Of a stretch of DNA of 64,000 nucleotides, positions 59,901 to 64,000 are shown piece after piece. The position numbers and the translations under genes were made by a program. Each line of letters opens with the position of its first letter. Within the stretch, counting starts at the first letter, position 1. Source of the stretch: Sphingomonas sp. KR3-1 (lineage in GTDB: Bacteria > Pseudomonadota > Alphaproteobacteria > Sphingomonadales > Sphingomonadaceae); assembly GCF_040049295.1 (NCBI RefSeq), contig NZ_JBDZDQ010000001.1, positions 310,001 to 374,000 on the forward strand, read 5' to 3'. A model generated the notes under the pieces. It had not been told where the DNA came from. It made no database searches and saw only the letters and a list, made by a program, of their open reading frames with translations.

Positions 59901-62339
59901 TCCTATGGCGGCACGCTCACCGACAACGGCCTGGCGCTCGGCACCGTCACTGGCGGCACGGCTGCCGGCCTGTCGGTGCAGACGGGCAATGCCGGCCAGG
60001 TCAATCTGGTCAACACCAATGGTGCCACCCTCGCCTTCTGGGACGGCGGCGTCGCGGCGAACCACGACAATGGCATCGTCAATGGCGGCGTCGGCACCTG
60101 GAGCCTCGGCACCCGCAACTGGACCGATGCCAATGGCACGATCAACGGCCCGATGCAGCCGGTGCCGAGCTTCGCGGTGTTCCAGGGTACCGGCGGCACG
60201 ATTACGATCGACAACGGCGCCGGCCAGGTTGCAGCGACGGGCATGCAGTTCGCCTCGAACGGCTACACGCTCTCGGGCGGCGCGCTGGCGCTCTCGGGCG
60301 CCCAGGCCACCGTCCGCGTCGGCGACGGTACCGCAGCAGGCGCGAACATCACCGCCACCATCGCTTCGGCGCTCACCGGCAGCTCCGCGCTGGTTAAGAC
60401 CGATCTCGGCACGCTCGTGCTCACTGGCGCCAACAGCTACACCGGCGGCACGATCGTCCAGGCGGGAACGCTGATCGGCAACGCTGCCTCGCTACAGGGC
60501 GGCATCCAGAACGCCGGCACCGTCACCTTCAACCAGGCGACGAACGCCAGCTTCTCCGGCGCGATCAGCGGCACCGGCAGCTATGTGAAGTCGGGCGCCG
60601 GCGCGCTCACCCTCACCGGCGCCAGCAGCAGCACCTGGCAGATCACCGCCGGCAGCCTGATCTCCACCTCGGCGCTGTTCACCGGCAACGCCGATCTGGG
60701 AGCGGGCACCAGCCTGGTCTTCGATCAGGCGGCGAACGGCACCTACGCCGGCACGCTCACCGGCACCGGCAGCGTGCTGTTCCAGGGGGGCGGCACGGTG
60801 TTGCTCACCGGCAACTCCTCGGGCTTCCTCGGCACGACCAGCGTCGCCGCGGGCAGCATGTTCTCGGTCAACGGCACACTGGGCGGCATGATCAACGTCG
60901 CGGCGGGCGGCCGCCTCCAGGGCAGCGGCACGGCGGGTTCGGCGAGCGTCGCCGGCACGATCGCGCCGGGCAACTCGATCGGCACGCTCACCTTCACCGG
61001 CAATCTCGCCCTCACCTCGGGCAGCGTGTTCGAAGTCGAGGCCAACGCCGCGGGCCAGAGCGACAAGATCGTCGTGGGCGGCACCGCCTCGATCGCGAGC
61101 GGCACTACGGTCACCGTGCTCGCGGCGAACGGCAATTATGCCGCCAACACCAGCTACACGATCCTCACCGCGGCGGGCGGCCTGTCGGGCACCTTCACCA
61201 ACGTGACCTCGAACCTGGCCTTCCTGACGCCGACGCTGGCGTACAGCGCCAATGCGGTAACGCTGAACCTCAAGCGCAACACGGTCGACTTCATCTCCGT
61301 GGCGCAGACGGGCAACCAGAGCGCGCTCGCACCCGCGGTGCAGGCGCTCGGCGCGGGCAATAGTGTGTACGAAGCGGTTGCGGTGCTTACCGCGCCGGAA
61401 GCCCGGGCAGCATTCGATCAGCTCGCCGGCTCGGACTATGCGAGCGTCCGCGCCTCGCTGGTCGAGGACAGCCGCTTCATGCGCGACGCGATGCTCGCGC
61501 GCGACGAGATGGCGGGCACCGAGGGCCTTGCGATGTGGGGCCGCGTGGTCGGCTCGTGGCGCGATGTGGACGGCACCGCAGAGGCGCAGGGCTACAAGCG
61601 CTCGACCCAGGGCTTCATCACTGGCTTCGACGGTTCGTTCGACGGCCATTGGCGGATGGGCGTGGCGCTGAGCTATGGCACCGGCGAGTTCCGCACCGGA
61701 AATGCGACGCACAAGGCCGAAAGCTATCAGGCGGGCACCAGCCTGCTCGGTGCCTATGGCCCGGTCTCGATCCAGTTCGGCACTGCCTATGGCTGGAACG
61801 CGATCAATTCGCAGCGCCACGTCGCGTTCGGCGGCCTCAACCAGCTGCTCGGCGACAAGTACGATGCCCGCACCTTCCAGGCCTTCGGCCAGCTGGCAGT
61901 GAAGGGCAGCATCGGCGGCGTCGATCTGAAGCCCTTTGTCAGCCTGGCGCATGTCGCGCTGTTCGACGCCACGGTGAACGAGCATGGCGGCAGCGCGGCG
62001 TTGCACGGCGGCACCGACGGGTTCGATGCGACCTATGGCAGCATCGGCCTCAAGGGGCGGGTCGGCTGGGATCTGGGCGGGACCAAGCTCAGCATCGACG
62101 GTTCGGCGGCCGCGCGCCGCGTGTTCGGGGACCGGGTGCCGACGATCGACCTTGCCTTTGCCGGTGGCAATACGTTCCAGGCGAGCGGCATTCCGCTCGA
62201 CCGGACGAGCGCCGCAGTCGATCTCGGGCTCGAGCTCGACCTCAGCGAACATATTCGCCTTGGCCTGTCGTACACGGGCACCTATGCGGATCGCTCGACC
62301 GACCACGGCGCCCGCGCCCAGCTCAGTTGGCGCTTCTGA
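50913..62339 (+). CDS. Giant autotransporter adhesin (3808 residues)
   Basis: The protein begins with a signal peptide (TLLATTALVAAAAALPAYAQ, cut after AYA at residue 35). The passenger, about residues 36-3500, is a Gly/Thr/Asn-rich beta-helix of autotransporter-associated beta-strand (PATR) repeats such as GTLTLSG and NTYSGxTxxxxG. Residues 2209-2852 hold seven 92-residue repeats. The last about 270 residues (from MWGRVVGSW, about 3540) form the beta-barrel, ending in RAQLSWRF with the C-terminal Phe for the BAM complex. It is type Va secreted and exposed on the cell surface, probably for adhesion or aggregation. An ATG two codons downstream is an alternative start. Confidence 0.95.
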   Translation: MKMTVLTPRTARRARKTLLATTALVAAAAALPAYAQTVPVRGGTIEGADLVTDYPGGTVVVSSSGNPVTITNVTIEANNLDGGSDAYVQNPGTVDQTIILAGSNSFTTTQAGGTGFRVGNNNAGLTVSMTGGTQSFSGRYGMYLTAHGALNLVNTGGTLNVSGVGLYGLYALTDAGIVNLDLGTVNITDAGGSGVYASGTTGASVATSGGSITADTGIFASSGGLTSIVSGSTISATTYGIQGSTTGTGHVEITSNAAITAGNIGIYLSNTNGDTGDFIRANANVSGTTYGIRTAGNRATNVTVAAAATVQGGSAGVYLGLGGGMVSNAGTITGAIGISSQFADTSIQNNGTIAGTTTYGVNMAGGTLTNNAGGTISGQTWAVSTGSPGDLSITNAGTITGGTSGAISASASGALTLNLAAGSTTTGRVAAGGATVAATIAGTLNGDFTAAGAGATTATLAATGSVNGNVTLSNYNDVFTTQGGAISGMLDGGASYDTLNLAGGSTSLNITGFEAINQQGGTNTLTGNFAGVSTFAVTGGTLSLSSPTALTTTLTLNGGTLRAATVGAFGSGQIQATTGTLQYGATGSYANAIQLMLNTGPAVRLEADAGVTATLTGNIIQQSGPGQSLVIGGLGTIALTGAGNWTNGTTIDSGATLITRPSTVAAGGITNNGTLVFDNSGNGAFNLTIAGTGNLVKRGSDSLTIAGTNTYTGTTTIEAGTLTIGSLNTIATSSAVALTGSTAVLNLGSSAEGAAINNLSGVAGSSVTLAGKSYTLANSANTVFAGNLSSAAPFDAMRRITKTGTGTLTLSGDTSGPQVGVAINQGAIALAGTASLANAQLVTVASGATFDISGITGATSSVRDINGAGAIVLGSKTLSVTAANYFGTSTPLTGTITGTGGFEIAGGAVAFGNAMAYSGTTIIRASGQLNLMYSASLLQSDVIVDGQLGITAPTTGIRSLSGAGQVYLATNTLEISNGGTYLGTIDNGSLRLTGGALAINGYASLNTLTLDGGDATIGTGGASDYFNANSIVLNNGTLTASRDNVTLSNVSGAGNLVSAGLTTLQDSSYTGTTTVQSGTLSLRLGSAISNSGAVTVNAPGTLELAYGSETIGSLFGDGAVNLNQYTLSVTDGGNFAGVMSGTGTGSQGIVGLIVESGQLTLTGDSTYTGDTHIESGGTLTLGDGGTSGSLGTGLIRVGPGGNLVVDRSDTLSIAALAGGGRFLQSGTGITQLDGNEGFYGDVLVTNGTLAVLGAYTLEQAHSVSLTTAGTLLDLSGASSSVGIGTLYGAAGSTVRYGDAGMRVIMANNQDFAGVFDDVSTATPAPQMLLTGAGQLTLSGQSNMRAVGVDGAYAILKLTGTGSLGTGTAVTIDNGGTLDLSSLTGTSYAIGDLAGNGGTVTLGATTLTITDGQSNSFAGAIHGTGGLHLTGGAIGLSGLNDYSGDTVIAAGASILLSGNGSLLNSKVVLNGSLDVANAATISELAGDGTVVLTSGTLYIDGNGGESAFTGIVTELDSANPRDLVINSGHQTVSQDWTYTGLTVLAGSAGMTIGDGSTHGSLASAVLLNGGTLTADRSDTMTIHGLFGSGTLLQAGAGETILAATSQVGPAFGGDVVIANGALTLADWNALSQASSVTLSGANAVLNTGSNLEIAQINNLSGVAGSTINIGRDILQVNNTQDTVFAGALHSVPDPSPFYVQGMIKSGTGTLTLTGQNTLVTAIVDEGTLAVSGSGAIGDVAYVWLRDGTLDLSGITNGATAFGTLNGDNSDAIVNLGATTLTLNGEPYGGEFSGVIQGSGGLIVKSWQLLEGVNTYSGDTVVDAGARLALAGMGSIANSALVVNGVFDLGSVYDSDNDVVPDVTIANLSGSGEVNLSDSTLVVGGNDQNASFSGTLSGGAGRVEKDGIGTWTLSGTNDLTDLFVFGGTVALAGNGSLGSNAVVDLFGDLDISGLTNGGTSIVDLGGFGSVNLGANTLTLTDGSASYGGVISGTGGFHVAGGYGTFSATQLYTGTTTIDAGATLYLVGFDGRLTGAVQVDGTLDVSLHAGAPFIGGLSGTGTVELRPDRDLTVNGGGSFSGSIHGGAGMVFAAGTSTLSGTNDYAGTTTIDTGATLVLSGAGTTGTGAVIANGAFDISGSSTGVNIANLAGSGTVALGANTLTLGSDNLDSLFGGVASGTGGLTKVGTGVLTLSGANTYSGLTQVAEGTLRLGAAGVLADDSTLEVRNGATLDMNGFDETVAAFTIQGNLTGAGTLTAALYNLLGGAIDHDLGAGAVYQLGGTTLLNGTSAGSAVHVNGGTLVLGADDRLADTATVTVLTGAALDLQGHSDTVGSLALAGTLDGTGTLTAATYTLDSALVNANLGTGTLIQHSGNSLLNGAAATSVVNITGGTLQLGASDRLADAAAVTVAAGTTLDLQGFNDTVGTLALAGTLSGTGKLTAATYTLDSATVDANLGTGTLVQHSGTSLLNGAAATGAVNLTGGTLQLGASDRLADTAAVNVATGTILNLQGFSDTVGTLALAGTLSGTGTLTAATYTLDGATVNANLGAGTLIQHSGTSLLNGTAATTTVNIDAGTLRLGASDRLADTAAVTVASGTTLDLQGFNDTVGTLALAGTLSGTGTLTAASYTLDGAAVNTNLGTGTLTQHSGTSLLNGTAATTTVNVTADTLRLGAANRLADTATVTMASGTTLDLQSFSDTVGTLALAGTLDGTGTLTASTYTLDSATVNANLGTGTLIQHSGTSLLNGTAATGTVHVDAGTLRLGAANRLADTAAVTVANGTTLDLQGFNDTVGTLALAGTLSGTGTLSAASYTLNGATVNANLGAGTLIQTGGASTLRGSFAGNAMQLNGGTLTLDRTGAITYAGTLSGTGALVQTGGGVLTLSGNSTGFAGTTTVSAGGLAVNGQLGGTVTVSAGALSGTGSIGGAVSLADGTHLVGANGATLSMGSLALSSGTAIDVTLSQPSTAALFTVAGNLTLDGTLNITAQPGFGAGIYRLISYGGTLTDNGLALGTVTGGTAAGLSVQTGNAGQVNLVNTNGATLAFWDGGVAANHDNGIVNGGVGTWSLGTRNWTDANGTINGPMQPVPSFAVFQGTGGTITIDNGAGQVAATGMQFASNGYTLSGGALALSGAQATVRVGDGTAAGANITATIASALTGSSALVKTDLGTLVLTGANSYTGGTIVQAGTLIGNAASLQGGIQNAGTVTFNQATNASFSGAISGTGSYVKSGAGALTLTGASSSTWQITAGSLISTSALFTGNADLGAGTSLVFDQAANGTYAGTLTGTGSVLFQGGGTVLLTGNSSGFLGTTSVAAGSMFSVNGTLGGMINVAAGGRLQGSGTAGSASVAGTIAPGNSIGTLTFTGNLALTSGSVFEVEANAAGQSDKIVVGGTASIASGTTVTVLAANGNYAANTSYTILTAAGGLSGTFTNVTSNLAFLTPTLAYSANAVTLNLKRNTVDFISVAQTGNQSALAPAVQALGAGNSVYEAVAVLTAPEARAAFDQLAGSDYASVRASLVEDSRFMRDAMLARDEMAGTEGLAMWGRVVGSWRDVDGTAEAQGYKRSTQGFITGFDGSFDGHWRMGVALSYGTGEFRTGNATHKAESYQAGTSLLGAYGPVSIQFGTAYGWNAINSQRHVAFGGLNQLLGDKYDARTFQAFGQLAVKGSIGGVDLKPFVSLAHVALFDATVNEHGGSAALHGGTDGFDATYGSIGLKGRVGWDLGGTKLSIDGSAAARRVFGDRVPTIDLAFAGGNTFQASGIPLDRTSAAVDLGLELDLSEHIRLGLSYTGTYADRSTDHGARAQLSWRF
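57537..59468 (+). repeat. Seven tandem 276-bp (92-residue) repeats in the autotransporter
   Basis: Seven in-frame copies begin at 57537, 57813, 58089, 58365, 58641, 58917 and 59193. Each starts LGA(S/A)(D/N)RLAD and includes LDLQGFNDTVGTLALAGTL and QHSGTSLLNG. Copy 1 and the end of copy 7 are the most divergent. The protein sequence is better conserved than the codons, whose third bases vary among copies. Confidence 0.95.
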
Positions 62340-62361
62340 CCCTCCTTCCCGGGTGACCTGA

Positions 62362-63774
62362 ATGTTCGACCGTCTCGTCCGCTTCTCCGCCCGCATGACG
62401 CCGCTCGCCATCGCGGTGTCGAACGGGGCGGAGCACATCGGCTACCGCGACTTCGATCGCGCGATCGACCAGGCGGCTGCGGCGCTCGACCGGGGCGGCG
62501 TGATGGGCACGGCGCTGGTAGGGATAAGCGTGCGCGACACCTATCGCCACCTGCTGCTGATCCTCGCCTGCGCCCGCCGCGGCGTGCCGACCGTGTCGCT
62601 GATCCCGGATATGGCCTGGCCGATGGTCACGCTCACCGGCGCGGCAAAGCTGCTCAGCGACGATCCGGCGCATGCGCCGGGCCTGCTAGTCGATGCCGCA
62701 TGGCTTGCCGCGGCAGTGGCAGCCGAGCCTTCCGAGCTCGCCCGGGTCACGATCGATCCGGAAGCGCTCGGCCGGGTCCAGCTTTCCTCGGGATCGACCG
62801 GCGAGCCCAAGGCGGTCGGCATGAGCTGGGCGCTGATGGATCGGCGCATCGAGCACACCTGGACGCGCAACTTCGGCTATGAGCGTCTGCTCTCGCTGGT
62901 CGGCCCGGAAAGCGGCGCGCTCCCGCTGTTCCTGTGGTGCTGGGCCAAGGGCGGCACCGTGCTGTTCGGTTCGTCCGATCCCGCCATCCTCGCCCGCACG
63001 CTGCCCATCCTCCAGCCCACCGGAATGCTTGCCGCCCCGGCCCAGCTCGCGGTCGTCCTCGACGCGCTGCCGGCAGAGGCGACGCCCCTGCCCGGCCTCC
63101 AGATCGCCATCGGTGGCGCGCATGCCGCCCGTCCCTTGCGCGAGCGCGCGGCGCTGCGCCTCGGCACGGTCAACGTCACCTATGCGTCCACCGAGGCCGG
63201 CGTCTGCACCAACGGCTTCGCTGCCAGCCTGGACAGCGAGACCGCGGTCGGCTGGATCACCCCCTGGTCCGAGATCGAGATCGTCGACGAGCAGGACAAT
63301 GCCCTGCCGCTCGGCAGCAGCGGCCGCGTGCGTGTGCGCGGCTCCGACGTGGCGAGCGGCTATATGGGCAGCAGCGGTTCGGACGATCGCTTCCGCGACG
63401 GCTGGTTCTATCCGGGCGACATCGGCGCGATGGACGCGCGGGGCATGCTGCGCATCGAAGGTCGCGAGGACGAAGTGATGAACTTCGGCGGCCAGAAATT
63501 CCTGCCCGGCGCGCTGGAAAACCCGGTGGCGCTCGTCCCCGGCATCTCGGGTGTCGCCGCCTTCGCGCTCGAGGATGCGCAGGGCATCGCCCAGCCCTGG
63601 CTGGCGATCGTCCGCGACGGCGATATCGACGAGGGCGCGATCGGCCGCGCGCTGGCGATGCCCGAGCTGCCGCCGGTGCGCATCGCCTACATCGACGCGC
63701 TGCCGCTCACGCCGCTGGGCAAGGTACGCCGCGAAGTACTCCGGGAAGCGGCACGCCAGCTGAAGGCCTCGTAG
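62362..63774 (+). CDS. AMP-dependent synthetase/ligase family protein
   Basis: This 470-residue adenylate-forming enzyme has the P-loop-like motif LSSGSTGEPK (141-150), TYASTEAG (A5-type), the GWFYPGDIGAMDARGMLRIEGRE region and the catalytic Lys near the end in LTPLGKVRREVL. It activates a carboxylic acid, probably a fatty or aryl acid, as an acyl-AMP; the substrate is unknown. It starts 22 bp after the autotransporter stop, so the two are probably co-transcribed. Confidence 0.88.
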   Translation: MFDRLVRFSARMTPLAIAVSNGAEHIGYRDFDRAIDQAAAALDRGGVMGTALVGISVRDTYRHLLLILACARRGVPTVSLIPDMAWPMVTLTGAAKLLSDDPAHAPGLLVDAAWLAAAVAAEPSELARVTIDPEALGRVQLSSGSTGEPKAVGMSWALMDRRIEHTWTRNFGYERLLSLVGPESGALPLFLWCWAKGGTVLFGSSDPAILARTLPILQPTGMLAAPAQLAVVLDALPAEATPLPGLQIAIGGAHAARPLRERAALRLGTVNVTYASTEAGVCTNGFAASLDSETAVGWITPWSEIEIVDEQDNALPLGSSGRVRVRGSDVASGYMGSSGSDDRFRDGWFYPGDIGAMDARGMLRIEGREDEVMNFGGQKFLPGALENPVALVPGISGVAAFALEDAQGIAQPWLAIVRDGDIDEGAIGRALAMPELPPVRIAYIDALPLTPLGKVRREVLREAARQLKAS

Positions 63775-63840
63775 GAGCCGCCACTTCGCCGGCACCGCGC
63801 CGTAGAGGCCGCCGGCGCAGAGCCCCAATCGCAAAAAAGA

Positions 63841-63867
63841 TCCCGCAACCTGGCGGGAATTTTCTTT
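63841..63867 (+). terminator. Rho-independent terminator after the ligase gene
   Basis: TCCCGC and GCGGGA form a stem around AACCTG, followed by a T-rich run (ATTTTCTTT) and preceded by an A-run. It lies 66 bp after the ligase stop and would end the autotransporter-ligase transcript, and its A/T flanks also allow it to work in reverse. Confidence 0.85.
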
Positions 63868-63870
63868 CCC

Positions 63871-64000
63871 ATGTCTCATACATGGCAGAACGAGAATTCA
63901 ATCTCGGCGAAGGAGGGGGTTACGCCAGGGGAGGCAGACAAGCAGCTTGCGCAAAGGCGCCGGACCGCGGCCTGGGTCGCGCGGGAGATCGTGCCCCATG
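63871..64000 (+). CDS. Start of a probable ECF (FecI-like) sigma factor, cut by the window end
   Basis: The frame opens with ATG at 63871 and runs 43 codons to the window edge. It includes RRRTAAWVAREIVPH, which resembles the N-terminus of alphaproteobacterial sigma-70 family factors (WVAREILPHE type). Too little is present for certainty. A frame shifted by one base, starting at 63882, is an alternative but reads as Gly/Arg-rich nonsense. Confidence 0.4.
   Translation, partial: MSHTWQNENSISAKEGVTPGEADKQLAQRRRTAAWVAREIVPH

Noticed and set aside
50838..60065. Long antisense open frames across the autotransporter (for example 54150-55976 on the minus strand)
   Set aside because: They are composition shadows of the repetitive, stop-poor sense gene and have no recognisable domains or start signals.
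63882..64000. Alternative reading frame at the window end (Gly/Arg-rich)
   Set aside because: It has low complexity, whereas the ATG 63871 frame resembles a sigma-factor N-terminus.

Overview
The window is a G+C-rich chromosomal segment, almost certainly from a sphingomonad (Sphingomonas or a close relative, Alphaproteobacteria). The evidence is the alphaproteobacterial gene content (UbiM-type hydroxylase, NDUFAF5-like methyltransferase beside comF, ParD-like protein overlapping map, Flp pilins, DUF1178, DUF2218), the dense packing with 4-bp stop/start overlaps, and palindromic intergenic repeats. Most of it is core housekeeping sequence with a few accessory insertions.

Layout. 1-2 kb: the 3' end of a probable methyltransferase, then a divergent HxlR regulator/quinone oxidoreductase pair (qorR/qorB type) with an operator-like inverted repeat between them. 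2.3-8 kb: a DEAD-box RNA helicase overlapping yaiI, then an unusual aminotransferase-flavoprotein fusion coupled to a family-2 glycosyltransferase. 8.2-10.5 kb: an arylsulfatase. 10.5-12.7 kb: a PiT phosphate transporter with a Nudix-DUF47 fusion. 12.7-17.7 kb: map with a ParD-like protein, an MFS transporter, tRNA-Arg(CCT), DUF1178, glutaredoxin, comF and a methyltransferase. 17.7-19.2 kb: a visibly AT-richer island with a polymorphic-toxin-like nuclease gene, interrupted by one in-frame TAA, overlapping its candidate immunity gene and preceded by a perfect alphaproteobacterial LexA box. 19.3-20.7 kb: mutT and four tandem Flp-type pilin genes, the last two degenerate. 20.7-28.5 kb: accA, xerD, a secreted hypothetical protein, aroK-aroB and a hybrid histidine kinase. 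28.5-33.2 kb: an M1 aminopeptidase and a four-gene operon of Tat metallophosphoesterase, cupredoxin, ECF sigma factor and anti-sigma factor. 33.3-49.5 kb: housekeeping genes including kefB/C-type antiporter, cvpA, lipocalin, radA, phzF, a glycosyltransferase, an AAA ATPase, padR, ubiM, rarA and a DsbA-family protein. 49.6 kb: tRNA-Thr(TGT). 49.75-63.8 kb: a regulator divergent from an 11.4-kb autotransporter gene (3808 residues, seven 92-residue repeats), followed 22 bp later by an AMP-dependent ligase and a terminator. The window ends inside what looks like an ECF sigma factor gene.

How the genes work together. aroK and aroB are consecutive shikimate-pathway steps. The phosphate transporter and the DUF47 protein form a known transporter/accessory pair, here with an added Nudix domain. 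The ECF sigma and anti-sigma genes probably control the cupredoxin and metallophosphoesterase upstream of them in the same transcript. The most interesting accessory systems are the SOS-box-preceded toxin/immunity locus with a nonsense mutation, the orphan pilin cluster, the aminotransferase-flavoprotein fusion, and the giant repeat-bearing autotransporter with its co-directional adenylating enzyme.
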